DNA from: Acetobacterium woodii
GTDB taxonomy: Bacteria; Bacillota; Clostridia; Eubacteriales; Eubacteriaceae
Direction: 5' to 3'
NCBI GenBank assembly: GCA_016213825.1
Contig: JACQZP010000020.1
Coordinates: 62,001 to 126,000, forward strand
Length of the DNA stretch: 64,000 bases
Notes under the pieces: model-generated
Databases searched by the model: none
What the model saw: only the letters and a program-made list of their open reading frames with translations
What the model was told of the DNA's origin: nothing
Shown: positions 32,923 through 42,208 of the stretch, piece by piece
Layout of the letters: each line of letters begins with the position of its first letter
How positions within the stretch are numbered: the stretch's first letter is position 1
Translations under genes and position numbers: made by a program

Positions 32923-34992
32923 ATGGGTAAAACCTTAGTTATAGTTGAATCACCGGCAAAAGCCAAAACAATTAAAAAATATTTACCAAAAGGCTATGAA
33001 GTTGAAGCTACCATGGGACATGTGATCGATCTACCCAAAAGTCGGATTGGTATTAATATAGAAGAAGATTTTAAACCCGAATATATTAAAATTCGCGGTA
33101 AGGCTCAATTGTTAAAGAATTTAAAAAATGCTGCAAAAAAAGCAGATCAAGTTTATCTCGCGACTGACCCTGATCGCGAGGGTGAAGCAATTTCATGGCA
33201 TATGGCAAATTTTCTTGAGATTGATCTCAATACAAAATGCCGAATTGAATTTCATGAAATAACAAAAAAAGCGGTGAATGCTGCGATTGAAAACAAAAGA
33301 AATATTGATATCGACTTAGTTAATTCACAACAGGCACGACGTATTCTGGATCGACTGGTTGGGTATTCACTGAGTCCTTTTTTGTGGAAAAAGGTGAAAA
33401 AAGGGCTTAGTGGCGGGCGGGTTCAATCCGTTGTCACACGGATTATTGTCGACCGGGAAGAAGAGATTGCGGCATTTGTTCCTGAGGAATATTGGAATCT
33501 GGATTTGCTTTTAAAAAAGCAGGATGACGATAAAGAATTTGTTTCAAAGTTCTATTCCGAAGATGGCAAAAAAAAGACCATCAAAGATGCACAAGAAGCG
33601 ATCAGACTAGAGAAAATTGTTGAGGACAACGCAATTGTTGTTGAAAATGTAAAAAAACGAACACGCTATCAAAAACCACCATTGCCTTTTACCACCAGTA
33701 CCTTACAACAGGAGGCTTACAAAACTCTCGGCTATACGACCCAACGAACGATGCGACTAGCCCAGCAATTGTATGAAGGTGTTGATATTAAAGGTAGTGG
33801 ATTGACCGGTTTAATTACCTATCTAAGAACAGATTCGACGCGAATTGCTGATGAAGCTGTGCTGGAGAGCCAGGAATATATCAAACAGCATTTTGGCGAA
33901 GACTATTTAGGTTCAGAAAAAAAAGTCAGCAAAAAGAAAAATGTCCAGGATGCTCACGAAGCCATTCGACCGTCATCCGTTATGCTGACCCCAGATGAGG
34001 CGAAAGGATCATTGGAACCTGATCAGTATCGTCTTTATAAACTGATTTGGGAAAGGCTGCTTTGCAGTCAAATGGCAGATGCCCAATATTATGTCACCGA
34101 CGTGGATGTTGCCTGCAGTAATTTGATGTTTAAAACTAAAGGCGAAACTCAAAAATTTGATGGATTCACGCGTGTCGGAAAAAACAATGGGAAAAATGAT
34201 GATAGCATTCTGCCAGAGTTGGCCATTGGCGATGATCTGATCCGATTAAAAACAACTAAAGAACAAAAATTCACAAAGCCTCCGGCCCGTTATACTGAAG
34301 CGTCCCTGGTTAAGATACTAGAAGAAAAAGGGATCGGCCGGCCAAGTACCTATGCGCCTACTATTGCTACCATAAAGAATCGTGATTATGTTGAAGTGGA
34401 AGATAAGCACTTTAAGCCGACAGAACTGGGGATTACAGTGACCCATTTAATGAAAGAATATTTTAGTGATGTTGTTAATATATCTTTCACAGCCGAAATG
34501 GAAGACCGTCTTGATTCAGTTTCTGATGGTGAAACAGATTGGATTGAGGTATTAAGAAACTTTTACAAAGGATTTGAAAAGGAATTGACAAATGCCCAGG
34601 AAAAAGCCGAATCGGTAACCATTGCCGATCCAGAGTCCGATGAAGACTGCGAATTGTGTGGACGCCGGATGGTTATCAAAAAAGGTAAATATGGTCGATT
34701 TCTGGCATGCCCTGGCTTTCCTGATTGTAAGAACACCAAGCCTTACTTTGAGAAAACAGGCGGCATCTGTTCAGTGTGCGGCGGGGATATTGTTAAAAGA
34801 ATTTCAAAAACTGGGCGAACATTTTATTCGTGCAGCAATTATCCCGCCTGCGATTATATGAATTGGGATTTGCCGATTGCAGATAAATGCCCGGTATGCG
34901 GTTCAACCCTTTTTCAAAAAGGTTTGGGCAAACGCAAATCAATTTATTGCGATAAAAAGGATTGTGGCTATAAGGCACCAACTGTTGAATAA
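32923..34992 (+). CDS. topA: DNA topoisomerase I
   Basis: TopA relaxes negative supercoils by a type IA mechanism. The 689-residue protein has the TOPRIM domain (VIVESPAKAKTIKKY at the start, DPDREGEAISWH near 85-96), the active-site Tyr300 in LITYLRTDSTRI, and three C-terminal four-Cys zinc modules: CELCGRRM...CPGFPDC, CSVCGGD...CSNYPAC and CPVCGST...CDKKDC. AAGGAGG lies before the ATG. Confidence 0.97.
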   Translation: MGKTLVIVESPAKAKTIKKYLPKGYEVEATMGHVIDLPKSRIGINIEEDFKPEYIKIRGKAQLLKNLKNAAKKADQVYLATDPDREGEAISWHMANFLEIDLNTKCRIEFHEITKKAVNAAIENKRNIDIDLVNSQQARRILDRLVGYSLSPFLWKKVKKGLSGGRVQSVVTRIIVDREEEIAAFVPEEYWNLDLLLKKQDDDKEFVSKFYSEDGKKKTIKDAQEAIRLEKIVEDNAIVVENVKKRTRYQKPPLPFTTSTLQQEAYKTLGYTTQRTMRLAQQLYEGVDIKGSGLTGLITYLRTDSTRIADEAVLESQEYIKQHFGEDYLGSEKKVSKKKNVQDAHEAIRPSSVMLTPDEAKGSLEPDQYRLYKLIWERLLCSQMADAQYYVTDVDVACSNLMFKTKGETQKFDGFTRVGKNNGKNDDSILPELAIGDDLIRLKTTKEQKFTKPPARYTEASLVKILEEKGIGRPSTYAPTIATIKNRDYVEVEDKHFKPTELGITVTHLMKEYFSDVVNISFTAEMEDRLDSVSDGETDWIEVLRNFYKGFEKELTNAQEKAESVTIADPESDEDCELCGRRMVIKKGKYGRFLACPGFPDCKNTKPYFEKTGGICSVCGGDIVKRISKTGRTFYSCSNYPACDYMNWDLPIADKCPVCGSTLFQKGLGKRKSIYCDKKDCGYKAPTVE

Positions 34993-35030
34993 ACAAAGTA
35001 TGAGGATGAATTAAGAAAGTGAGAAAAAAT

Positions 35031-35561
35031 ATGTTTCATGCAACAACCATAGTAGGGATACGACATAATGGGGAGGTCGCTATTGCCGGTGATGGTCAGG
35101 TAACCATGGGCGAAAAAACCATTATGAAAAATAAAGCAACAAAAATAAGACGCATCTATAACGATAAAATTTTAGTCGGATTCGCCGGTTCCGTCGCTGA
35201 TGCGTTTACCCTGTGTGAAAAATTTGAACACAAGGTGGAGCAGTATAATGGAAATTTGAAACGCGCTGCCGTGGAACTTGCCAAAGAGTGGCGTTCGGAC
35301 AAGATTCTGAGAAAATTGGAAGCACTCCTCATTGTTATGGACGAATCGGAAACACTTATTTTATCGGGAAACGGGGAAGTTATTGAACCGGATGACGATG
35401 TAGCGGCCATCGGTTCAGGAGGATCCTATGCCCTTGCTGCGGCGCGCGCATTAAAAAGCCACTCTAACCTTAGTGCTAAAGAAATGGTTTATGAATCGCT
35501 AAAAATCGCTTCGGAAATTTGCGTATTTACAAATAACAATATTTCAGTAGAAGTATTGTAG
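35031..35561 (+). CDS. hslV: ATP-dependent protease subunit HslV
   Basis: HslV (ClpQ) is the proteasome-like peptidase that forms dodecamers capped by HslU. The 176-residue protein starts [14 protein letters not shown]; the catalytic Thr is expected at the N-terminus of TTIVGIR after processing. GDGQVTMG and GFAGSVADA are family hallmarks. I chose the ATG at 35031 over the GTG at 35019 because relatives begin near MFHATTI. It is followed by hslU after 16 bp. Confidence 0.95.
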   Translation: MFHATTIVGIRHNGEVAIAGDGQVTMGEKTIMKNKATKIRRIYNDKILVGFAGSVADAFTLCEKFEHKVEQYNGNLKRAAVELAKEWRSDKILRKLEALLIVMDESETLILSGNGEVIEPDDDVAAIGSGGSYALAAARALKSHSNLSAKEMVYESLKIASEICVFTNNNISVEVL

Positions 35562-35577
35562 AAACGGAAGAATAGCC

Positions 35578-36984
35578 ATGAAAGAATTAACACCAAAAAA
35601 AATAGTTGCAGAACTCAATCGCTATATTATTGGTCAGGAAAGAGCAAAAAAAGCGGTTGCAGTAGCCCTGAGAAATCGCTATCGCCGGTCACTGTTGCCA
35701 GCTGATTTAATTGATGAATTTACACCTAAAAACATCATCCTGATTGGTCCTACCGGGGTCGGTAAAACTGAAATTGCCCGCCGAATGGCAAAACTTATTA
35801 AAGCACCATTTATAAAAGTAGAAGCGACCAAATTTACAGAAGTAGGCTATGTTGGGAGAGACGTGGAATCCATGGTTCGGGATTTAGTCAATACCTCTAT
35901 TCGTAATGTTCAACAAGAAAAGATGAAGGAAGTTTATGCTGAAGCCGAAAAAAATGTCAATAAAATTATTCTGGATATTCTGGTGCCAAGTAAAAAAATC
36001 AAAGAAACTCTTAAAACGCCCTTTGATTTGTTTATGAAACCTTCGCCGCCATCGGCCCCAAGTCAATACGAGTTGGAAGGTGATGCCGAAAAGGAAAAGA
36101 CAAAAAAAGAAAAGCGTGAGGCATTGGCTAAAGAACTGGAAGCGGGTCTTCTGGAAGATCAGATGATTGAGATTGAAGTGGATGATGATGGTTCAAAAAC
36201 CATTGGCATTATGCAGGGTATGAACAATGACAGCATGTCTTTTAATATGAATGATATTCTGGGGGATTTCATGCCGCAAAAGAAAAAAAAGAAGAATGTC
36301 AAAATATCGGAAGCCAGAAAAATCCTGATCAATCAAGAAGCTCAGAAATTGATCGATATGGATCAGGTCAAAGAAATTGGCGTGCAGGATGCTGAACAAA
36401 ATGGAATTATCTTTATCGATGAAATTGATAAAATAATCGGAAATGGCAACAACCATGGTCCGGACGTTTCCCGAGAGGGCGTTCAGCGTGACATCTTGCC
36501 GATTGTTGAGGGGAGTACCATCAATACTAAGTATGGCCCGATTAAGACCGATTTCATTTTATTTATCGGGGCTGGAGCGTTCCATGTTTCAAAAATATCT
36601 GATATGATCCCCGAACTTCAGGGACGCTTTCCCATTAGTGTGCAATTGGACAGTTTGACCGAAAAGGACTTTATCGAAATCCTGACCCATACTGAAAATT
36701 CTGTCATTAAACAGTATCAAGAATTGATTCGAACTGAGGATGTTAACTTGATATTTGAAGATGAGGCCATCACACATATCGCTAAAATCGCCTATCTGCA
36801 GAATGAAGAGGATGAAAATATCGGAGCGCGACGTCTCCATACGGTGATGGAAAAGCTGCTGGAAGAAATCTCATTTTATGCCTCGGATTATGAACAGGAA
36901 GAATTTACAATTGACCTGAATTATGTGGAGCGAATCTTCCATATTGCGGATAAACGGGACAATTATCAAAAATATTTACTGTAA
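35578..36984 (+). CDS. hslU: ATP-dependent protease ATPase subunit HslU
   Basis: HslU (ClpY) unfolds substrates for HslV. The 468-residue AAA+ protein has Walker A GPTGVGKTE near 56-64, a long charged intermediate I-domain (about 110-275, lysine-rich near KKKKKNVKISEA), Walker B IIFIDEIDKI, and the C-terminal sensor region EENIGARRLHT-like (ENIGARRLHTVMEKLLEEI). No codY follows, unlike Bacillus. Confidence 0.97.
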   Translation: MKELTPKKIVAELNRYIIGQERAKKAVAVALRNRYRRSLLPADLIDEFTPKNIILIGPTGVGKTEIARRMAKLIKAPFIKVEATKFTEVGYVGRDVESMVRDLVNTSIRNVQQEKMKEVYAEAEKNVNKIILDILVPSKKIKETLKTPFDLFMKPSPPSAPSQYELEGDAEKEKTKKEKREALAKELEAGLLEDQMIEIEVDDDGSKTIGIMQGMNNDSMSFNMNDILGDFMPQKKKKKNVKISEARKILINQEAQKLIDMDQVKEIGVQDAEQNGIIFIDEIDKIIGNGNNHGPDVSREGVQRDILPIVEGSTINTKYGPIKTDFILFIGAGAFHVSKISDMIPELQGRFPISVQLDSLTEKDFIEILTHTENSVIKQYQELIRTEDVNLIFEDEAITHIAKIAYLQNEEDENIGARRLHTVMEKLLEEISFYASDYEQEEFTIDLNYVERIFHIADKRDNYQKYLL

Positions 36985-36998
36985 ATAGTAAATTATAC

Positions 36999-37027
36999 TT
37001 GTACAAACGACATGACTGTGCTAGTAT
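36999..37027 (+). promoter_or_regulatory. Promoter of rpsB-tsf
   Basis: TTGTAC (36999-37004), 17 bp, then TAGTAT (37022-37027) preceded by TGC. Transcription would begin near 37034, giving an untranslated leader of about 100 nt. Confidence 0.65.
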
Positions 37028-37135
37028 GTGTAGGTATGTAATTACACACATTCTCTGAGAGGCGTCAGGTGCCTGATTTCAGGTCGATGTTCTTGATTGA
37101 TGAGGATGGAGGAAAAACCAAGGAGGAAATGAATT

Positions 37136-37942
37136 ATGGCATGTGTTTCAATGAAACAACTATTAGAAGCAGGGGTGCATTTTGGGCACCAGACAAGAAG
37201 ATGGAATCCGAAAATGGCTCCATATATTTTCACAGAAAGAAATGGTATTTATATCATCGATTTACAACAAACTGTGAAAAGAATCGAAAAAGCATATAGC
37301 TTCGTAAAAGAACTAGCTGAAAACGGCGAAGAAATTCTTTTTGTCGGTACAAAAAAACAAGCCCAAACCAGCATCGAAAGAGAAGCAAAACGTAGTGGAA
37401 GCTACTGTGTTAATCACCGTTGGTTAGGTGGAACCTTAACAAACTTCGGTACCATCAGCAAACGAATCGATCGACTGAATGAATTAGAACAAATGGAAGA
37501 AGACGGTACCTTTGCACTTCTACCAAAAAAAGAAGTAATTAAATTAAAACGTCAACGCGAAAAATTACAAAAATTCCTAGGCGGCATCAAAGATATGAAG
37601 GGTGTTCCAGGAGCGATTTTTGTTATTGATACAAAAAAAGAAAGAATTGCCATCGCTGAAGCTAAAAAACTGGGTATTCCAATTATTGGAATCGTAGATA
37701 CTAACTGTGATCCTGATGAAATTGATTATATTATTCCTGGTAATGACGATGCGATTCGTGCCGTTGCTTTAATTTTATCTGTTATTTCAGATGCAATTAT
37801 CGAAGGACGTCAAGGAGAGCAAATCGAAGAAGAAATCGTAGTAGCACCAGTAGCTGCTGTCGAAGAAGTTGTTGTCGAAGTTGAAGTAGTTGAAGAAATT
37901 ACTGAAGTGGTTGAAGCAGCTGAAGAAATCGTAGCAGAATAA
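37136..37942 (+). CDS. rpsB: 30S ribosomal protein S2
   Basis: S2 binds the head-body junction of the 30S subunit. The 268-residue protein has the family signatures [22 protein letters not shown] and [19 protein letters not shown]. The last ~35 residues (from about 233) are an unusual tail of almost only Val, Glu, Ala and Ile. AAGGAGG is present before the ATG. tsf follows after 28 bp. Confidence 0.98.
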   Translation: MACVSMKQLLEAGVHFGHQTRRWNPKMAPYIFTERNGIYIIDLQQTVKRIEKAYSFVKELAENGEEILFVGTKKQAQTSIEREAKRSGSYCVNHRWLGGTLTNFGTISKRIDRLNELEQMEEDGTFALLPKKEVIKLKRQREKLQKFLGGIKDMKGVPGAIFVIDTKKERIAIAEAKKLGIPIIGIVDTNCDPDEIDYIIPGNDDAIRAVALILSVISDAIIEGRQGEQIEEEIVVAPVAAVEEVVVEVEVVEEITEVVEAAEEIVAE

Positions 37943-37970
37943 TTTATAATAACTTATCAGGAGGAAAAAA

Positions 37971-38615
37971 GTGGACGCAAAATTAGTAAAAGAACTAAGA
38001 GCTAAAAGTGGAGCCGGTATGATGGACTGCAAGAAAGCCTTAGTAGAAACCGAAGGAAATATCGAAGATGCAATGGTTTTGTTAAGAGAAAAAGGACTGG
38101 CAGCAACAAACAAAAAATCTGGCCGTGTCGCTTCTGAAGGAATCGTTGAGTCTTATATACATATGGGCGGAAAAATCGGTGTTCTTGTCGAAGTTAACTG
38201 CGAAACAGATTTCGTAGCGAAAAACGAAGGATTTAAGAACTTTGTAAAAGATGTGGCCATGCATATCGCAGCTGCTAATCCTTTATATGTTACCAAAGAA
38301 GAAGTGCCAACCGCAGAACTTGAAAAAGAAAAAGAAATTCTTCGTGCCCAAGCATTAAACGAAGGCAAACCAGAAAAAATCGTTGATAAAATGGTTGAAG
38401 GTCGTGTTAGCAAGTACTACAAAGAGATCTGTCTTTTAGAACAACCTTTCGTCAAAAATCCTGATCTGACAATCGAAGACCTGGTCAAAGAACAAATTAT
38501 GACTATTGGTGAAAATGTCAAAATCAGACGATTTGCCCGATTCCAAATGGGTGAAGGTTTAGAGAAAAAAGAAGAAAACTTTGCCGAAGAAGTAGCGAAG
38601 CAATTAAACGCATAA
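37971..38615 (+). CDS. tsf: Translation elongation factor Ts
   Basis: EF-Ts recharges EF-Tu with GTP. At 214 residues this is the short form, about 70 residues less than E. coli. It has the UBA-like N-terminus [19 protein letters not shown] and the core [10 protein letters not shown] that contacts EF-Tu. The start codon is GTG (37971) with AGGAGG at 37961-37966. A terminator follows. Confidence 0.97.
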   Translation: MDAKLVKELRAKSGAGMMDCKKALVETEGNIEDAMVLLREKGLAATNKKSGRVASEGIVESYIHMGGKIGVLVEVNCETDFVAKNEGFKNFVKDVAMHIAAANPLYVTKEEVPTAELEKEKEILRAQALNEGKPEKIVDKMVEGRVSKYYKEICLLEQPFVKNPDLTIEDLVKEQIMTIGENVKIRRFARFQMGEGLEKKEENFAEEVAKQLNA

Positions 38616-38621
38616 ACGCTT

Positions 38622-38649
38622 AAAAAGAACACATTCGTGTTCTTTTTTT
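38622..38649 (+). terminator. Rho-independent terminator of rpsB-tsf
   Basis: AAAAAGAACAC and GTGTTCTTTTT pair around an ATTC loop, followed by T. Confidence 0.9.
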
Positions 38650-38716
38650 ACCGTTGATAAGATTGTAAATTATTACTAGTTACGATATAATATAGAAAAT
38701 GAAAGGGGGAGTCTTT

Positions 38717-39427
38717 TTGGAACCGAAATACAAACGTGTCATCATTAAATTAAGCGGTGAAGCTTTAGCCGGAAGTGCGGGCCATGGTATCGATACCCCA
38801 ACGGTCCAGTCAATTTGCTGCCAAATTAAAGAAGTTTTTGAACTTGGTGTAGAAATTGCCATTGTCGTCGGCGGCGGTAATTTTTGGCGAGGACGAAGTG
38901 GCGAAGGGATGGATAAATCCACTGCCGACTACATGGGTATGCTCGCCACCTGCATTAATGCTCTTGGTTTACAGGATGTTCTGGAAGAAATGGAAGTGCC
39001 TGTACGGGTGCAAACAGCAATCGAAATGAAACAAATTGCCGAGCCATATATTCGAAGGAAAGCAGTTCGTCATCTCGAAAAAAGACGAGTTGTCATTTTT
39101 GCCTGCGGTACCGGAAATCCCTTTTTCACGACGGATACAACCGCAGCGCTAAGAGCTGCAGAAATTGACGCTGAAATTATCCTGTTAGCTAAAAGCATTG
39201 ATGCGGTATACGATTCAGACCCTCTGGTTAATCCAGATGCAATACGCTATTCCGAATTATCATACATCGATGTGCTGAATCAAGGCCTGAAAGTCATGGA
39301 TTCGACGGCTACATCATTGTGTATGGATAATCATATTCCTATTCTAGTGTTTGGTTTAAATGAACCGAAAAATATTTTACGTGCGATCATGGGCGAAAAA
39401 ATCGGAACAATTATTCAGGAGGTATAG
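38717..39427 (+). CDS. pyrH: UMP kinase
   Basis: PyrH phosphorylates UMP to UDP. The 236-residue amino acid kinase fold protein has [14 protein letters not shown] at the start, [13 protein letters not shown] and [17 protein letters not shown] chose the TTG at 38717, six nt after AGGGGGAG; the ATG at 38699 overlaps no usable site and would add six residues. frr follows after 3 bp. Confidence 0.96.
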   Translation: MEPKYKRVIIKLSGEALAGSAGHGIDTPTVQSICCQIKEVFELGVEIAIVVGGGNFWRGRSGEGMDKSTADYMGMLATCINALGLQDVLEEMEVPVRVQTAIEMKQIAEPYIRRKAVRHLEKRRVVIFACGTGNPFFTTDTTAALRAAEIDAEIILLAKSIDAVYDSDPLVNPDAIRYSELSYIDVLNQGLKVMDSTATSLCMDNHIPILVFGLNEPKNILRAIMGEKIGTIIQEV

Positions 39428-39430
39428 AAG

Positions 39431-39988
39431 ATGGTAAATGAGATCAAAGCGACAGCAAACGAAAAAATGGAAAAAGCACTAAGAAACCTTAATGAAAGTC
39501 TGGGAAGCTTACGAGCAGGAAGAGCGAACCCACGTATTTTGGATAAGGTTGTGGTTGATTATTATGGTTCACCGACAGGATTAAATCAATTGGCGAACAT
39601 CAGCACTCCTGAAGCACGAATGATTGTGGTGCAACCTTATGACGCCACTGCTATTCCCGCCATTGAAAAGGGAATTTTAAAATCTGATTTGGGTTTTAAT
39701 CCGTCGAACGATGGTAAAATTATTCGTTTGTTAATACCCCAACTCACAGAAGAACGACGAAAAGAATTAGTCAAGTTAGTGAAAAAATATGGAGAAGAAT
39801 GTAAAGTAGCAATGCGAAACATTCGCCGCCATGCTATTCAGGAGTTAAAAGACAGCCAAAAAGAAGGACTGATTACCGAAGACGATTTAAAACAAGGTGA
39901 GAAAGAAATTCAAAAGGTAACGGACGATGAGATTAAAAACATTGAGTCTATTCTAAAAGATAAAGAAGCAGAAATTTTAGAAGTTTAA
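39431..39988 (+). CDS. frr: Ribosome recycling factor
   Basis: RRF splits post-termination ribosomes with EF-G. The 185-residue protein has [16 protein letters not shown] and the conserved [23 protein letters not shown] region. It is 3 bp after pyrH, an almost universal pair. The genes that normally follow in Firmicutes (uppS, cdsA, dxr) are missing here. Confidence 0.97.
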   Translation: MVNEIKATANEKMEKALRNLNESLGSLRAGRANPRILDKVVVDYYGSPTGLNQLANISTPEARMIVVQPYDATAIPAIEKGILKSDLGFNPSNDGKIIRLLIPQLTEERRKELVKLVKKYGEECKVAMRNIRRHAIQELKDSQKEGLITEDDLKQGEKEIQKVTDDEIKNIESILKDKEAEILEV

Positions 39989-40042
39989 TTGTTTTTATGG
40001 ATATGATTTCTTTAATTGTTTATTCAATTATATAGTATTTCA

Positions 40043-40068
40043 TTAAGAGTGGGGAGACCCACTCTTAA
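40043..40068 (+). terminator. Perfect hairpin after frr
   Basis: TTAAGAGTGGG and CCCACTCTTAA form an 11-bp stem with GAGA loop; a short T-rich run (CTATTTTTC) follows. Confidence 0.7.
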
Positions 40069-40136
40069 CTATTTTTCGAGTATGAATAAGATTTCTGACA
40101 AAAAGTAAAATTATAAATAAACTAAAAGGAAAAAGT

Positions 40137-40628
40137 ATGAAAAAAGTATCAAAAGAAGTATTTTTTGACGAATTGACTGCTCCAGTTGTGGAGTCGCTTG
40201 GTTATGAATTAACCGATTTAACCTTTGAAAAAAGAGGAAAGGATTGGTGTCTGACGCTGTTTATTGATTCGGAAAACGGCATTTCATTGGATGACTGTGA
40301 AAAAGTCAGCCGTCAGATCAGTGAACTGCTTGATGAAAAAGATCCGATTGAACAGAGTTATTTTCTGGAAGTTTCTTCACCGGGAATGGATCGACCATTA
40401 AAAAAAGAAAAGCATTATTTATCAAATCTTGATAAGAAGATTGCCATCCACCTTTTTGCACCATTAGATGGGAAAAAGGACATCGAAGGGGTATTAAAAT
40501 CGTATAGTCAAGAAGAACTTACCCTGGAGTTGGAAAATGGTGATATGATTACACTGGAGAACAGTAAAATCGCAAAAGCAAATCGGTTGGATGAGTTGAA
40601 TTTTAAAGCTCTTCCAGCTGCCGAATAA
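40137..40628 (+). CDS. rimP: Ribosome maturation factor RimP
   Basis: RimP helps early 30S assembly. The 163-residue protein has VVESLGYELTDLTFEKRGKDW, SLDDCEKVSRQISELLDE and FLEVSSPGMDRPLKKEKHY, all family signatures. It heads the rimP-nusA-rnpM-infB-rbfA block, with nusA 23 bp downstream. Confidence 0.96.
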   Translation: MKKVSKEVFFDELTAPVVESLGYELTDLTFEKRGKDWCLTLFIDSENGISLDDCEKVSRQISELLDEKDPIEQSYFLEVSSPGMDRPLKKEKHYLSNLDKKIAIHLFAPLDGKKDIEGVLKSYSQEELTLELENGDMITLENSKIAKANRLDELNFKALPAAE

Positions 40629-40651
40629 TACGGAAGGCGGAGAAAACTATT

Positions 40652-41845
40652 ATGAATCAGGAGTTTATACGCGCTCTGGATGTAATTCAAGAAGAAAAAT
40701 CAATTGACAAAGAAGAATTAATTCAAGCAATTGAGGCAGCGATAACTACAGCTTACAAAAAGAATTATGGTAATTTACATAATGTAGAAATCAACATTGA
40801 CCGTGAAAATGGTGATATTCAAGTTTTTGCTTTAAAAGAAATCGTTGAAGTGCCCGAGAATGATCATAGCCAAATCTCGCTTGAAAAAGCCCGAGAAGTT
40901 GATAGTAACTATCAGGTTGGTGATTTTTTCAGAAAAGAAGTAAGACCTCGGGATTTTGGCAGAATTGCAGCGCAAAATGCCAAACAATTAATTATTCAAC
41001 GAATAAAAGAAGCTGAGCGAAATATTATCTATAATGATTATCTTGAACGTCAGGATGAAGTTTTAACCGGGATTATCAAGCGAATTGAAAAAGGTGTTGT
41101 TTATGTTGAAGTCGGCAAACTGGAAGCGGTAATGTTACCGTCTGAACAGACCACTGGCGAGAACTATGAACTTAATCAGCGATTGAAAGTATATCTGCTG
41201 ATGGTCAAGAAAACAACTAAAGGCCCTCAGGTCAATGTTTCAAGAACACATCCTGGCCTGGTAAAACGCTTATTCGAATCCGAAGTTCCGGAAATTTTCG
41301 ATGGTATTGTGGATATTGTATCTATTTCCAGAGAAGCAGGGTCAAGAACCAAGGTCGCTGTCAAAGCGAATGATCCCAGCATTGATCCGGTCGGCGCCTG
41401 TGTTGGTCAAAAAGGCGTTCGCGTCCAGAACATTATTAATGAACTTCAGGGCGAAAAAATTGATGTTATTAAATGGAGCGACAGCATCGAAGAATATCTA
41501 TCCAATGCACTAAGCCCGGCAAAAGTCGTTGAAATTATCCCCAATAAGGATGACAAAACTGCAATCGCAATTGTTGATGATTACCAATTATCACTGGCGA
41601 TTGGTAAAGAAGGCCAGAATGTCCGTTTAGCGGCAAAACTAACGGGTTGGAAAATTGATATTAAAAGCAAAATCGATTATGTCAGCCAGCATCAAATCAA
41701 AGATGATAATAAAAATGTTATTGCAGATGATATTTTGCTGGAATTAAAAGAAGAATTGGAGTTAGCGGAAGAATTAGAAACACTCGATGATTCCATTCTT
41801 GACGACGAACCCTTTTTTGAAGATGAACTGGATCTCGAAAATTAA
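40652..41845 (+). CDS. nusA: Transcription termination/antitermination factor NusA
   Basis: NusA binds RNA polymerase and modulates pausing, termination and antitermination. The 397-residue protein has the N-terminal polymerase-binding domain, an S1 domain (about 130-200) and two KH domains including [15 protein letters not shown] and [19 protein letters not shown]. The acidic C-terminus ([25 protein letters not shown] region) replaces the acidic repeats of E. coli NusA. Confidence 0.97.
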   Translation: MNQEFIRALDVIQEEKSIDKEELIQAIEAAITTAYKKNYGNLHNVEINIDRENGDIQVFALKEIVEVPENDHSQISLEKAREVDSNYQVGDFFRKEVRPRDFGRIAAQNAKQLIIQRIKEAERNIIYNDYLERQDEVLTGIIKRIEKGVVYVEVGKLEAVMLPSEQTTGENYELNQRLKVYLLMVKKTTKGPQVNVSRTHPGLVKRLFESEVPEIFDGIVDIVSISREAGSRTKVAVKANDPSIDPVGACVGQKGVRVQNIINELQGEKIDVIKWSDSIEEYLSNALSPAKVVEIIPNKDDKTAIAIVDDYQLSLAIGKEGQNVRLAAKLTGWKIDIKSKIDYVSQHQIKDDNKNVIADDILLELKEELELAEELETLDDSILDDEPFFEDELDLEN

Positions 41846-41911
41846 AGCTTTAATCAATAATATAGCTTTTTATGCTATAATACTTAGATAAAACAATGTC
41901 AGGGAGGTACA

Positions 41912-42184
41912 ATGAAAAAAATTCCACAGAGAACCTGTGTTATATGCCATTCGAAATTTGATAAGCGAGACTTATTTAGGATTGTATCAGATAAATCTGG
42001 CGAAATTTTTTTTGATCCAACTGGAAAAGCAAATGGACGTGGTGCTTATGTATGCAGTTCTGAAAAATGTATGGATCAATTCCTGAACAAAAATTACCTG
42101 GAACGGGCATTTAAAAGAAAAGTAGAAAGTGATGTTGTCGAGATTGTTCGGCAGCAACTGTCAGAGAAAAAACAAATGAAATAA
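41912..42184 (+). CDS. rnpM: YlxR family RNA-binding protein (RNase P modulator RnpM)
   Basis: This 90-residue YlxR/DUF448 protein has the family signature RTCVICHSKFDKRDLFRIV and GKANGRGAYVCSSEKC, with conserved Cys. Recent work on Bacillus YlxR links it to RNase P RNA, hence the name RnpM. It usually lies between nusA and infB, often with ylxQ; ylxQ is missing here. A TATAAT (41876-41881) upstream may give an internal promoter. Confidence 0.93.
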   Translation: MKKIPQRTCVICHSKFDKRDLFRIVSDKSGEIFFDPTGKANGRGAYVCSSEKCMDQFLNKNYLERAFKRKVESDVVEIVRQQLSEKKQMK

Positions 42185-42208
42185 TTAAATTTTGAAGGGA
42201 GGAATAAT

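Noticed and set aside
37069-37299. 76-codon frame overlapping the rpsB leader and start
   Set aside because: It is out of frame with rpsB and has no ribosome binding site; the rpsB ATG has AAGGAGG and the family N-terminus.
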